A DNA stretch of 64,000 bases from Streptomyces glaucescens. GTDB taxonomy: Bacteria > Actinomycetota > Actinomycetes > Streptomycetales > Streptomycetaceae. The translations under genes and the position numbers were made by a program. The DNA is taken from the NCBI RefSeq assembly GCF_000761215.1, contig NZ_CP009438.1, positions 4,233,001 through 4,297,000 on the forward strand, given 5' to 3'. Numbering within the stretch: position 1 is the stretch's first letter; every line of letters begins with the position of its first letter. This document shows positions 15,423 to 25,104 of this stretch, piece by piece. The notes beneath the pieces were generated by a model. The model saw nothing but the letters and a program-made list of their open reading frames with translations. It was not told where the DNA came from and ran no database searches.

Positions 15423-18275
15423 TTGTCCCCGACCAGCGAGACCGCACAGGGCGGCCGCCGACTCGTCATCGTCGAGTCGCCTGCCAAGGCGAAGACGATC
15501 AAGGGCTACCTGGGCCCCGGCTACGTAGTCGAAGCGAGCGTCGGGCACATCCGCGACCTCCCCAACGGCGCCGCGGAGGTGCCGGAGAAGTACACCGGCG
15601 AGGTGCGCCGCCTCGGCGTGGACGTCGAGCACGACTTCGAGCCGATCTACGTCGTCAACGCCGACAAGAAGGCCCAGGTCAAGAAGCTCAAGGACCTGCT
15701 GAAGGAATCCGACGAGCTCTACCTCGCCACCGATGAGGACCGCGAGGGCGAGGCCATCGCCTGGCACCTCCAGGAGGTGCTGAAGCCCAAGGTCCCGGTC
15801 AAGCGGATGGTCTTCCACGAGATCACCAAGGCCGCGATCCAGGCCGCCGTCGCCAACCCGCGCCAGCTCAACCAGAAGCTCGTCGACGCCCAGGAGACCC
15901 GCCGCATCCTCGACCGCCTCTACGGCTACGAGGTCTCGCCGGTGCTGTGGAAGAAGGTCATGCCGCGGCTGTCGGCGGGCCGCGTGCAGTCCGTCGCGAC
16001 CCGGCTGGTCGTGGAGCGGGAGCGGGAGCGCATCGCGTTCCGATCCGCCGAGTACTGGGACCTCACCGGCACCTTCGCCACCGGCCGCGCGGGGGACCCG
16101 TCCGACCCGTCGTCGCTGGTCGCGCGGCTCCAGACGGTCGACGGCCGGCGTGTCGCCCAGGGCCGCGACTTCGACTCCCTCGGGCAGCTCAAGGGCGCGA
16201 ACACCCTCCACCTCGACGAGGCGAACGCCCGCGCGCTCGCCGCCGCGCTGGAGAACACCCGGTTCTCGGTCCGGTCCGTCGAGTCCAAGCCGTACCGCCG
16301 CTCGCCGTACGCCCCGTTCCGTACGACGACCCTCCAGCAGGAGGCCAGCCGCAAGCTCGGCTTCGGCGCGAAGGCCACGATGCAGATCGCGCAGAAGCTG
16401 TACGAGAACGGCTACATCACGTACATGCGTACGGACTCCACGACGCTGAGCGACACGGCGATCTCCGCCGCCCGCGCCCAGGTCACGCAGCTGTACGGCG
16501 CCGACTACCTGCCGCCGCAGCCGCGGTCGTACGCCGCGAAGGTCAAGAACGCACAGGAGGCGCACGAGGCGATCCGCCCCTCGGGTGATCGTTTCCGCAC
16601 CCCCGCCGAGACCGGACTGACCGGCGACCAGTTCAGGCTGTACGAGCTGATCTGGAAGCGGACCGTCGCCTCCCAGATGAAGGACGCGACCGGCAACTCC
16701 GTCACCGTGAAGATCGGCGGCACCGCCGCCGACGGACGGGACGTCGAGTTCAGCGCGTCGGGCAAGACCATCACCTTCCACGGCTTCCTCAAGGCGTACG
16801 TCGAGGGCGCCGACGACCCGAACGCCGAGCTGGACGACCGTGAGCGCCGCCTGCCGCAGGTCGCCGAGGGCGACCCGCTGACGGCCGAGGAGATCACCGT
16901 CGACGGTCACTCCACCAAGCCCCCGGCCCGCTACACCGAGGCGTCCCTGGTCAAGGAGCTGGAAGAGCGGGAGATCGGCCGCCCGTCGACGTACGCGTCG
17001 ATCATCGGCACCATCCTCGACCGCGGCTACGTCTTCAAGAAGGGCACGGCCCTGGTGCCGTCCTTCCTCTCCTTCGCCGTGGTCAACCTCCTGGAGAAGC
17101 ACTTCGGGCGGCTCGTCGACTACGACTTCACCGCCAAGATGGAGGACGACCTCGACCGCATCGCGCGCGGCGAGGCGCAGGCCGTGCCGTGGCTGAAGCG
17201 GTTCTACTTCGGCGAGGGCACCGTCGAGGGCGTGGCCGCCGACGCCGGCAACGGCGACGGGGACCACCTCGGCGGCCTCAAGGAACTGGTCACCGACCTG
17301 GGCGCGATCGACGCCCGCGAGGTGTCGTCGTTCCCGGTCGGCAACGACATCGTGCTGCGGGTCGGCCGCTACGGGCCGTACATCGAGCGCGGCGACAAGG
17401 ACACCGACGGCCACCAGCGCGCGGACATCCCCGAGGACCTGGCGCCCGACGAGCTGACCGTCGAGCTGGCCGAGGAGCTGCTCGCCAAGCCGAGCGGCGA
17501 CTTCGAGCTGGGTGTCGACCCCGCCACCGGCCACACCATCGTCGCCAAGGACGGCCGCTACGGCCCGTACGTCACGGAGATCCTCCCCGAGGGCACCCCG
17601 AAGACCGGCAAGAACGCGGTCAAGCCGCGCACGGCGTCGCTGTTCAAGTCGATGGCGCTGGACACGGTGACGCTGGAGGACGCGCTCAAGCTGATGTCGC
17701 TGCCGCGCGTCGTCGGCACCGACGCCGACGGCCAGGAGATCACCGCGCAGAACGGCCGTTACGGCCCGTACCTGAAGAAGGGCACGGACTCGCGGTCGCT
17801 CCAGTCCGAGGAACAGCTCTTCACGATCACGCTCGAAGAGGCCCAGGCGATCTACGCCCAGCCCAAGCAGCGTGGCCGCGCGGCCGCCAAGCCGCCGCTG
17901 AAGGAGCTGGGCGAGGACCCGGTCAGCGGAAAGCCGGTCGTGGTGAAGGACGGCCGCTTCGGCCCGTACGTCACCGACGGCGAGACCAACGCGACCCTGC
18001 GCTCCGGCGACAGCGTCGAGACGATCACGCCGGAGCGGGGCTTCGAGCTGCTCGCCGAGAAGCGGGCGAAGGCGCCCGCCAAGAAGACGGCGAAGAAGAC
18101 GGCCGCGAAGAAGACGACCACCGCGAAGAAGACGGCCGCCAAGAAGACCACGGCCGCGAAGAAGACGGCGGCGAAGAAGACGACGACGACGGCGAAGAAG
18201 ACCGCCGCCACGACGACCGCCAAGAAGACGGCCGCGAAGAAGGCCACGGCGTCCAAGGCGGCGTCCGAGGACTGA
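15423..18275 (+). CDS. topA: DNA topoisomerase I (type IA) with lysine-repeat tail
   Basis: 950 residues from a TTG start. The Toprim domain begins RLVIVESPAKAKTIKGYLG; the active-site tyrosine is Tyr334 in GYITYMRTDSTTLS. Domains continue through EREIGRPSTYASII to three C-terminal repeats with GRYGPY or GRFGPY motifs, which replace the zinc fingers of E. coli TopA. From about residue 882 the protein is a Lys/Ala/Thr tail (AKKTAAKKTTTAKK type), as in Streptomyces TopA, where it increases processivity. It relaxes negative supercoils and is essential. Upstream TTGACA (15313) and TACCGT (15332) are only 13 bp apart, so the promoter is not clear. Confidence 0.97.
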   Translation: MSPTSETAQGGRRLVIVESPAKAKTIKGYLGPGYVVEASVGHIRDLPNGAAEVPEKYTGEVRRLGVDVEHDFEPIYVVNADKKAQVKKLKDLLKESDELYLATDEDREGEAIAWHLQEVLKPKVPVKRMVFHEITKAAIQAAVANPRQLNQKLVDAQETRRILDRLYGYEVSPVLWKKVMPRLSAGRVQSVATRLVVERERERIAFRSAEYWDLTGTFATGRAGDPSDPSSLVARLQTVDGRRVAQGRDFDSLGQLKGANTLHLDEANARALAAALENTRFSVRSVESKPYRRSPYAPFRTTTLQQEASRKLGFGAKATMQIAQKLYENGYITYMRTDSTTLSDTAISAARAQVTQLYGADYLPPQPRSYAAKVKNAQEAHEAIRPSGDRFRTPAETGLTGDQFRLYELIWKRTVASQMKDATGNSVTVKIGGTAADGRDVEFSASGKTITFHGFLKAYVEGADDPNAELDDRERRLPQVAEGDPLTAEEITVDGHSTKPPARYTEASLVKELEEREIGRPSTYASIIGTILDRGYVFKKGTALVPSFLSFAVVNLLEKHFGRLVDYDFTAKMEDDLDRIARGEAQAVPWLKRFYFGEGTVEGVAADAGNGDGDHLGGLKELVTDLGAIDAREVSSFPVGNDIVLRVGRYGPYIERGDKDTDGHQRADIPEDLAPDELTVELAEELLAKPSGDFELGVDPATGHTIVAKDGRYGPYVTEILPEGTPKTGKNAVKPRTASLFKSMALDTVTLEDALKLMSLPRVVGTDADGQEITAQNGRYGPYLKKGTDSRSLQSEEQLFTITLEEAQAIYAQPKQRGRAAAKPPLKELGEDPVSGKPVVVKDGRFGPYVTDGETNATLRSGDSVETITPERGFELLAEKRAKAPAKKTAKKTAAKKTTTAKKTAAKKTTAAKKTAAKKTTTTAKKTAATTTAKKTAAKKATASKAASED

Positions 18276-18399
18276 GCCCCGGCGCGAACCGGGACGGCCG
18301 GCGCCCGGACGGGTGTGTCCCGCCGGGCGCGGGGTAGCCGGGTTCCGGCGGGAGCCGGGTGCGCGTCACCCGGCGAGCGCCGGGTGTGGGTGATTTCCG

Positions 18400-18436
18400 G
18401 CGAACGCCGGACGGGCTTTCCCCGTCCGGCGTTCGC
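18400..18436 (+). terminator. strong stem-loop after topA
   Basis: A perfect 16-bp stem GCGAACGCCGGACGGG / CCCGTCCGGCGTTCGC with a 5-nt loop CTTTC. Several smaller GC hairpins precede it. No T-run; likely the topA terminator. Confidence 0.75.
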
Positions 18437-18518
18437 GAAACCCAACACTCCGGCAACGTTCGGGTGTCAAGGCGCGCGGGCGTTCGGGTGCACGCCCCGG
18501 AGTGTCGGCGCGGCCCGA

Positions 18519-18524
18519 TAGTCT
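18519..18524 (+). promoter_or_regulatory. -10 hexamer TAGTCT, leaderless start of tmk
   Basis: TAGTCT is separated by 6 nt from ATG 18531, so transcription would begin at the start codon. No good -35 is seen. Confidence 0.4.
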
Positions 18525-18530
18525 GAACGC

Positions 18531-21500
18531 ATGACGCGAGCCGAGCAGCCAACGGCCCCTCACCCGGACCCCGACGACGCGCTGGTAGCGGACTCCCGCG
18601 AGCGCGCCGTCCGTTCCCTGTTGCGCCAGCCGCAGCTGAAACGGCTCTGGAGTGCGCAGCTGGTGAGCGGGGTCGGTGATGTCCTCGCTCTCCTCGTCCT
18701 GGTCCTCCTCGCCCTCCAGGCGGCCATCGCCGCGGGCTCCTTCGGCGGCGGTTACCGGGGCGTGGCGTTCGCAGTGGCGACCGTTTTCGGGGTGCGCATC
18801 CTCGCCACCCTGCTCTTCGGTGCCGTCCTCCTCGGCCCGCTCACCTCGCTCACCTCGCCGGACGGTCCCCTCGACCGCCGCTGGACCATGGTCGGCGCGG
18901 ACGGCGTGCGCGCCGCGCTGCTGATCGTGGCCCCGCTGTGGATCGACTGGACACCGGACGACGCGCTCGCCGTGCTCCTGGTCACCGTCTTCGTCACCGG
19001 CGTCGCCGAACGGTTCTGGACGGTGTGCCGGGAGAGCGCCGCGCCCGCCCTGCTGCCCGCCCCGCCACCGGAGGGCGCGACGGTACGGCCGCTGCCCGAC
19101 CACCTGGACGCCCTGCGCCGCCTGTCGCTGCGCACGAACTTCGTGGCCGTCCCCGTCGCGGGCGCCGTGCTGGTCGCCGCCGCCCTGCTCAACAACCTCC
19201 TCGGCGCCGGCGCCGACTGGTTCTCCCAGCACCAGGCGGCCCTCGGCGCGTATGTCGCGGCCGGCCTGTTCGCCGCGTCCCTGTCCGTGCTGAGCTTCCT
19301 CGACCTGCCCGCCGCCCGCACCCCCCGCGCGCGGTCGCCGCTGGAGGGCCTGCGCCGCCCCAGGACCGCCGCCGGCGCCGACAAGGGCCGCACCGGCGCG
19401 ATCCCGCTGCTGGTGCTCGCCTGCGCCGCCGTCGCGGGCGCGGTCGCCGCAGCGGTCGCCGTGGCCGTGCTGCACGCCAAGGACCTCGGCGGCGGCCCCG
19501 TGACGTACGGGCTGCTCGTGCTCGCGCTGACCGGCGGCGTCGTCGTCGGCATCCGCACGGCGCCCAGGGTGCTGGTGTCGCTGTCGCGGCGCCGCATGCT
19601 CGCGCTGGCCGTCGCCTTCACCGGGGTGGCCCTGCTGGCCGCCGGACTGGTCCCGGACGTCACCACCGTGCTGCTCGTCGTCGCCCTGGCCGGGGCCGGC
19701 GCCGGCATGGCCGCCAACACCGGGCACGCGCTGCTCGACCAGGAGACCGAGGAGCACCGGCGCGCCCGCACCACCGAGCACCTGCACGCCGTCGTACGGG
19801 TCTTCGTGGCGCTCGGCGCCCTGCTCGCGCCCCTGGTGGCGGCGCTGATCGGCCCGCACCGGCTGCAGAGCGGCAAGTTCGTCTTCGCACACGGCGGCGC
19901 CGCGTTCACGCTGATGCTGGTCGGCGCGCTGCTGCTGCCCGTGGCCGCGCTGGTCCTCGCCAAGCTCGACGACCGCTCCGGCGTGCCGCTGCGGCACGAC
20001 CTGCGGGACGCGGTGCTCGGCGGTGACGACCCCGTGCAGGTGCCCGCGGGCACCGGCTTCTTCATCGCCCTGGAGGGCGGGGACGGCGCCGGGAAGTCCA
20101 CCCAGGCCGAAGCGCTCGCCGAGTGGATCCGCGGCAAGGGCCACGAGGTCGTGGTGACCCGTGAGCCCGGCGCCACGCCGGTCGGCAAGCGGCTGCGGTC
20201 CATCCTGCTCGACGTGTCGAGCGCCGGTCTCTCGCACCGCGCGGAGGCCCTGCTGTACGCCGCGGACCGCGCGGAGCACGTCGACACCGTGGTGCGGCCC
20301 GCGCTGGAGCGCGGCGCGGTCGTCATCTCCGACCGGTACATCGACTCGTCCGTCGCCTACCAGGGAGCGGGACGCGATCTGTCCCCGACGGAGGTCGCCC
20401 GCATCAACCGCTGGGCGACCAACGGGCTCGTCCCGCATCTGACCGTCCTGCTGGACGTCGCGCCGGAGACCGCCCGTGAGCGGTTCACCGAGGCGCCGGA
20501 CCGGCTGGAGTCGGAGCCGGCCGAGTTCCACGCGCGCGTGCGCTCCGGATTCCTCACGCTCGCCGCGTCCGACCCCGGGCGCTACCTCGTCGTCGACGCC
20601 GGGCAGGAGCCCGAGGCCGTCACCACCGTCATCCGCGCCCGGCTCGACCAGGTGCTGCCGCTGTCCCAGGCCGAGATCGAGGCCCGCGAGGAAGCGCGCC
20701 GCAAGGCCGAGGAGGAGGCCCGCCGCAAGGCCGAGGAGGAGGCCGCCCGCAAGGCCGAGGAGGAGCGTCTGGAGCGCGAGCGCCAGGAACAGCTCGCCCG
20801 GCTGCGTGCCGAGGAGGAGGAGCGCAAGCGGCGCGAGCTGGAGGAGGCGCAGCGGCGCGAGGCCGAACGGCAGGCCGAGGAGGCCCGGCAGCGGGCCGAG
20901 GAGGCGCGCCGGCGCGCGGAGGAGGAGCGGCAGCGGCTGCTCGCCGAGGAGAAGGCGCGGGCCGAGGAGGAGGCCCGCCGCAAGGCCGAGGAGGAGCGGC
21001 GCCGCCGGCAGGCCGAGGAGGAGGCCCGGCTGCGGGCTGAGGCCGAGGCGCGGCGGCTGGAGAAGCAGCGCAAGGCGGAGGAGGCCCTGCGGCGCGCCGA
21101 GGAGGCCCGGCGGGCCGCCGAGCAGGCCGCGGCGGCCGCGCAGGCGGGCCCGAAGCCGCCCGCGCCGGTGGCTCCCGCGGCTCCGGCCGAGGCGGTGACC
21201 GTGCCGACGCCCGTGGTGCGGCCCGGAGAGGCCGCGGACGACGCGACGACGGTGCTGCGGCCGGTGCGGGAACGCGACCCGCGGCGGCGCGACCCCGACT
21301 CCGAGGTGACCGCCGAGCTGCCGCAGCCGCCGCTCGCGGGCGCGCAGGGCGCGCCCGGGGCCGCGGACGAGACGGCGGTGCTCCCGCAGGTTCCGGGTGC
21401 CGCGGACGAGACCGCGGTGCTGCCGCCGGTCCGCGGGGAGGCCCCCGCGGACCGCGTTCCGCGGGGTTTCTTCCGCGACGAGCGGGACGGGGACGGGACC

Positions 21501-21704
21501 GGGACCGACGACCCCGCCGACCGTACGCGTGAGCTGCCGCAGATCGGCGCCGAGGACACCGCGCCGCGCCGGGCCCGGTCCGACTGGGCGGAGGAGACCC
21601 CGCTGGACGACCTGCCGACGCTGGCGGACGAACTGCTGGGGCCGCGGGAGGACGAGTACGGGGACGAGGGGCGTCGCGGCGGCGGGCGGGGCAAGGGCCG
21701 CTGA
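18531..21704 (+). CDS. tmk: MFS-like membrane domain / thymidylate kinase / coiled-coil fusion
   Basis: 1057 residues in three parts. About 1-490 is a 10-12-helix region like an MFS permease (LWSAQLVSGVGDVLALLVLV). About 505-705 is dTMP kinase: P-loop EGGDGAGKSTQAEAL, VVTREPGATPVGKRLR and the DR-Y motif ISDRYIDSSVAYQGAGR. About 715-875 is an Arg/Glu/Ala coiled coil built on EEARRKAEE-type repeats, followed by a disordered tail with repeated ADETAVLP. Fusion of a permease-like part to Tmk is known in Streptomyces; what is transported, if anything, is unknown. No other tmk is in the window, so this is probably the essential kinase. Confidence 0.92.
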   Translation: MTRAEQPTAPHPDPDDALVADSRERAVRSLLRQPQLKRLWSAQLVSGVGDVLALLVLVLLALQAAIAAGSFGGGYRGVAFAVATVFGVRILATLLFGAVLLGPLTSLTSPDGPLDRRWTMVGADGVRAALLIVAPLWIDWTPDDALAVLLVTVFVTGVAERFWTVCRESAAPALLPAPPPEGATVRPLPDHLDALRRLSLRTNFVAVPVAGAVLVAAALLNNLLGAGADWFSQHQAALGAYVAAGLFAASLSVLSFLDLPAARTPRARSPLEGLRRPRTAAGADKGRTGAIPLLVLACAAVAGAVAAAVAVAVLHAKDLGGGPVTYGLLVLALTGGVVVGIRTAPRVLVSLSRRRMLALAVAFTGVALLAAGLVPDVTTVLLVVALAGAGAGMAANTGHALLDQETEEHRRARTTEHLHAVVRVFVALGALLAPLVAALIGPHRLQSGKFVFAHGGAAFTLMLVGALLLPVAALVLAKLDDRSGVPLRHDLRDAVLGGDDPVQVPAGTGFFIALEGGDGAGKSTQAEALAEWIRGKGHEVVVTREPGATPVGKRLRSILLDVSSAGLSHRAEALLYAADRAEHVDTVVRPALERGAVVISDRYIDSSVAYQGAGRDLSPTEVARINRWATNGLVPHLTVLLDVAPETARERFTEAPDRLESEPAEFHARVRSGFLTLAASDPGRYLVVDAGQEPEAVTTVIRARLDQVLPLSQAEIEAREEARRKAEEEARRKAEEEAARKAEEERLERERQEQLARLRAEEEERKRRELEEAQRREAERQAEEARQRAEEARRRAEEERQRLLAEEKARAEEEARRKAEEERRRRQAEEEARLRAEAEARRLEKQRKAEEALRRAEEARRAAEQAAAAAQAGPKPPAPVAPAAPAEAVTVPTPVVRPGEAADDATTVLRPVRERDPRRRDPDSEVTAELPQPPLAGAQGAPGAADETAVLPQVPGAADETAVLPPVRGEAPADRVPRGFFRDERDGDGTGTDDPADRTRELPQIGAEDTAPRRARSDWAEETPLDDLPTLADELLGPREDEYGDEGRRGGGRGKGR

Positions 21705-21710
21705 CCGGCA

Positions 21711-21773
21711 GTGCCGGGCGGGGACGGTGCGGTGCCGGGCGGGGACGGTGCGGTGCCGGGCGGGGACGGTGCG
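21711..21773 (+). repeat. three tandem copies of a 21-bp unit
   Basis: GTGCCGGGCGGGGACGGTGCG is repeated exactly three times directly after tmk. A recent slippage expansion; copy number is likely to vary between strains. Confidence 0.9.
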
Positions 21774-21914
21774 GGAGTGGTGCGGGCTCGTTCGGGTCCT
21801 TCCCGGCGTTCCCGGCGCACCTCCGCCCGCCCCTGCCTCCCGGTGCCCGTCTCCGCCCCCCGCCTGCTCTCGCCTCCGCCCGCCTGAAGGGTCCCCTTGA
21901 GCGCGGTGCCCTCG

Positions 21915-21937
21915 TTGTCAGTGGGGCCCCGCACAAT
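21915..21937 (+). promoter_or_regulatory. RecA-NDp-like (PafBC-type) promoter of holB
   Basis: TTGTCAGTG-N8-CACAAT fits the actinobacterial RecA-independent DNA-damage promoter (TTGTCRGTG-N8-TAnnnT) at every position except the first base of the -10. Transcription would start near 21944, about 34 nt before the holB start. Confidence 0.6.
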
Positions 21938-21977
21938 GGAGGACGTACCGGGAGTGGACGGAAGGGCACGGTGGCCC

Positions 21978-23183
21978 ATGTCGGTGTGGGATGACCTCGT
22001 CGGTCAGGAGCGGGTGAGCGCGCAGCTGGAGGCCGCGGCTCGGGATGCCGACGCCCTGGTCACCGCGGCCGCGTCCGACGCGCCGTCGCCGGAGGCGTCG
22101 AAGATGACGCACGCGTGGCTGTTCACGGGACCGCCGGGCGCGGGCCGCACGCAGGCGGCGCGGGCGTTCGCGGCGGCGCTGCAGTGCGTGAGCCCCGACC
22201 GGGCGCTGGGCGGGGCCCCGGGCTGCGGGTTCTGCGACGGCTGCCACACCGCCCTGATCGGCACGCACGCCGACGTCTCCACCGTCGCCGCCGTCGGCAC
22301 CCAGATCCTCGCCGACGACATGCGGGACACCGTCCGCAAGTCGTTCACCTCGCCGGCGAACGGCCGCTGGCAGGTGATCCTCGTCGAGGACGCCGAGCGC
22401 CTGAACGAGAAGTCGGCCAACGCGGTGCTGAAGGCCGTGGAGGAGCCCGCCCCGCGCACCGTGTGGCTGCTGTGCGCGCCGTCCATCGAGGACGTCCTGC
22501 CGACGATCCGCTCCCGCTGCCGCCATCTGAACCTGAGCACCCCGTCCGTGGCCGCCGTCACCGACATGCTGATCCGCCGGGAGGGCATCGACCCCGAGGT
22601 CGCCGCCGCGGCGGCGAGGGCCACCCAGGGCCATGTCGACCGGGCCCGCCGCCTGGCCACCGACCCGGCCGCTCGGGAGCGCCGCGCCGCCGTGCTGAAG
22701 CTGCCGCTGCGCGTCGCGGACGTCGGCGGCGCGCTCAAGGCCGCGCAGGAGCTGGTGGACGCCGCCGCGGAGGACGCCAAGCAGCTCGCCGAGGAGACGG
22801 ACGCCAAGGAGACCGAGGAGCTGAAGGCGGCCCTCGGCGCGGCGCAGGGCGGGCGGCTGCCGCGCGGCACGGCGGGAGTGATCAAGGACCTCGAGGACAA
22901 GCAGAAGCGCCGCCGCACCCGCACCCAGCGCGACAGCCTCGACCTCGCCCTGACCGACCTCACCGCCTTCTACCGCGACGTCCTCGCCCTCCAGCTCGGC
23001 TCTCGCGTCGCCCTGGCCAACACCGACGCCGAGGACGCCCTGGAGCGCATCGCCCGCGACAGCTCCCCGGAGTCGACGCTGCGCCGGATCGAGGCGATCG
23101 CCGCCTGCCGGGACGCCCTGGACCGCAACGTGGCCCCGCTGCTCGCCGTGGAGGCCATGACGATGGCGCTGAGAGCGGGCTGA
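21978..23183 (+). CDS. holB: DNA polymerase III delta prime subunit
   Basis: 401 residues beginning MSVWDDLVGQERV, the conserved clamp-loader N-terminus. The P-loop reads GPPGAGRT, with Arg replacing the catalytic Lys, as expected for the non-hydrolysing delta prime subunit. A zinc module C...CGFCDGC follows, then the SRC sensor region (PTIRSRCRHLNLS). The C-terminal half is helical with an acidic insertion (EDAKQLAEETDAKETEE). It is part of the clamp loader that places the sliding clamp on DNA. In-frame ATG 21936 overlaps the putative -10 and is unlikely. Confidence 0.93.
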   Translation: MSVWDDLVGQERVSAQLEAAARDADALVTAAASDAPSPEASKMTHAWLFTGPPGAGRTQAARAFAAALQCVSPDRALGGAPGCGFCDGCHTALIGTHADVSTVAAVGTQILADDMRDTVRKSFTSPANGRWQVILVEDAERLNEKSANAVLKAVEEPAPRTVWLLCAPSIEDVLPTIRSRCRHLNLSTPSVAAVTDMLIRREGIDPEVAAAAARATQGHVDRARRLATDPAARERRAAVLKLPLRVADVGGALKAAQELVDAAAEDAKQLAEETDAKETEELKAALGAAQGGRLPRGTAGVIKDLEDKQKRRRTRTQRDSLDLALTDLTAFYRDVLALQLGSRVALANTDAEDALERIARDSSPESTLRRIEAIAACRDALDRNVAPLLAVEAMTMALRAG

Positions 23184-23186
23184 CCC

Positions 23187-23240
23187 GCGCCGAGCCGGCT
23201 CCCGCGCCGAGCCGGCTCCCGCGCCGAGCCAGCCGGCTCC
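23187..23240 (+). repeat. 17-bp tandem repeat after holB
   Basis: CGCGCCGAGCCGGCTCC occurs twice in tandem, then once more with a 4-bp insertion (GAGCCAGCCGGCTCC). Each unit contains the palindrome GAGCCGGCTC, so the array can fold into hairpins and may serve as the holB terminator. Confidence 0.8.
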
Positions 23241-23364
23241 GGCCCCGCGCACGGGCGCGGGTGAAAACCGTCGGCAGGTTGACGGGGTTACCTCGTCCGT
23301 TGGACAACGGCCACCCGTCCGTGGCACACCCCGCACGCACCGCGAACGGAGCATCGCTCAGCGT

Positions 23365-23370
23365 TACGCT
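23365..23370 (+). promoter_or_regulatory. -10 hexamer TACGCT, leaderless start of secreted hydrolase
   Basis: TACGCT is followed by 6 nt and then ATG 23377. No Shine-Dalgarno sequence precedes the ATG. Same geometry as tmk. Confidence 0.4.
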
Positions 23371-23376
23371 CGCGGA

Positions 23377-24978
23377 ATGAACTCAAGGCGCCCCCACCGC
23401 AGGTCCAGGTCCCGTACCGGAGCCGTCCTCCTCGCCGCCACCGCGCTGGTCCTCTCCGCGTGCAGCACCGGAAGCACCACGAGTTCGGCCGGATCGGCCG
23501 CGCCGGCGGCGCAGGCGGGCGAGGCCGTGCTGACCGCCCTGCCGCGCGCCACCCCGTCCGCACTGGCGCCGTACTACGACCAGAAGCTGAGCTGGCGTGC
23601 CTGTGGCGCCCCCGGGTTCGAGTGCGCCACCCTGCGCGCCCCGCTCGACTACGCCGACCCCGGCAAGGGCGACGTGCGGCTCGCGGTCGCCCGCAAGAAG
23701 GCCACCGGGCCCGGCGAGCGGCTGGGCTCGCTGCTGGTCAACCCGGGCGGGCCGGGTGCCTCGGCGATCCAGTACCTCCAGATGCACGCCGGGATCGGCT
23801 ACCCGGCACAGGTCCGCGCGCGCTACGACATGGTGGCCGTGGACCCGCGCGGCGTCGCCCGCAGCGAACCCGTCGAATGCCTGGACGGGCCGGAGATGGA
23901 CCGGTACACGCAGACGGACGTCACACCCGACGACCAGCGGGAGACGGACGGGCTGGTCGCCGCGTACAAGAAGTTCGCCGAGGGCTGCGGCGCGGACGCA
24001 CCGCAGTTGCTGCGGCACGTCTCCACCACCGAGGCGGCACGGGACATGGACATCCTGCGGGAGGTGCTGGGCGACGAGCGCCTGAACTACGTGGGCGCGT
24101 CGTACGGCACCTCCCTCGGCGCGACGTACGCCGGGCTCTTCCCGCAGCGGGTCGGCCGGCTGGTGCTGGACGGCGCGATGGACCCGTCGCTGTCCGCCCG
24201 GCGGATGAACCTGGACCAGACGGCCGGCTTCGAGACCGCGTTCCAGGCCTTCGCGAAGGACTGCGTACGGCAGCCCGACTGCCCGCTGGGCGGCGCCGGC
24301 ACCAGCCCCGGGCAGGTCGGGAAGAACCTCAAGGCGTTCTTCGACGAGCTGGACGCGGCACCGGTCCCCGCGGGCGACGCGGACGGGCGCAGGCTCGGCG
24401 AGTCCCTGGCCACCACGGGGGTGATCGCGGCGATGTACGACGAGTCGGCGTGGCCGCAGCTTCGTGAGGCGCTGGCCTCGGCGATGAAGGAGAAGGACGG
24501 CGCCGGCCTGCTGATGCTCTCCGACAGCTACTACGAGCGGGACGGCGAGGGTTCGTACTCGAACCTGATGTTCGCCAACGCCGCCGTGAACTGCCTCGAC
24601 CTCCCGCCCTCCTTCCATGGCCCCGAGGACGTCCGCAGGGCGCTGCCCGCCTTCGAGAAGGCGTCCCCCGTCTTCGGCGAGAGCCTGGCCTGGGCCGCGC
24701 TGAACTGCGCGTACTGGCCGGTCGCGGCCACCGGGGAGCCGCACCGCATCGAGGCGAAGGGCGCGAAGCCGATCGTCGTGGTCGGCACCACCCGCGACCC
24801 CGCCACCCCCTACCGCTGGGCCCGCTCGCTGGCCGGGCAGCTCTCCTCCGGCCGCCTCCTCACCTACGACGGCGACGGCCACACCGCCTACGGCCGCGGC
24901 AGCGACTGCGTCGACCGCACGATCAACGCCTACCTCCTGCGCGGCACCCCTCCGGCGGACGGCAAGCGCTGTTCCTAG
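23377..24978 (+). CDS. secreted alpha/beta hydrolase, tripeptidyl-aminopeptidase family (lipoprotein)
   Basis: 533 residues. An Arg-rich N-region and hydrophobic core end in the lipobox LSAC (Cys about 28). The alpha/beta hydrolase core has LLVNPGGPGASA (oxyanion region), DPRGVARS, and the nucleophile elbow GASYGTSLG. The C-terminal TAP-like domain ends with the catalytic His in YDGDGHTAYGRGSDCV. This is the SlpD/SlpE/Tap family of Streptomyces mycelium-associated peptidases, which release N-terminal tripeptides. It is transcribed alone from what looks like a leaderless promoter. Confidence 0.9.
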   Translation: MNSRRPHRRSRSRTGAVLLAATALVLSACSTGSTTSSAGSAAPAAQAGEAVLTALPRATPSALAPYYDQKLSWRACGAPGFECATLRAPLDYADPGKGDVRLAVARKKATGPGERLGSLLVNPGGPGASAIQYLQMHAGIGYPAQVRARYDMVAVDPRGVARSEPVECLDGPEMDRYTQTDVTPDDQRETDGLVAAYKKFAEGCGADAPQLLRHVSTTEAARDMDILREVLGDERLNYVGASYGTSLGATYAGLFPQRVGRLVLDGAMDPSLSARRMNLDQTAGFETAFQAFAKDCVRQPDCPLGGAGTSPGQVGKNLKAFFDELDAAPVPAGDADGRRLGESLATTGVIAAMYDESAWPQLREALASAMKEKDGAGLLMLSDSYYERDGEGSYSNLMFANAAVNCLDLPPSFHGPEDVRRALPAFEKASPVFGESLAWAALNCAYWPVAATGEPHRIEAKGAKPIVVVGTTRDPATPYRWARSLAGQLSSGRLLTYDGDGHTAYGRGSDCVDRTINAYLLRGTPPADGKRCS

Positions 24979-25104
24979 CCCTGGGCCCAGCCGCACCGCT
25001 GGCCACATCCGCCCCCGGGACCCCACTCGGGGGCGGTACGAAGCACTCCCCGAAACTGTGTAGACTTACCGACGTCGCCGATCGCACCATGGTGCGGACG
25101 ACGC

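Noticed and set aside
18061..18275. Frameshift or assembly artefact at the topA 3' end
   Set aside because: The Lys/Ala/Thr repeats are the known C-terminal tail of Streptomyces topoisomerase I, in frame to the stop.
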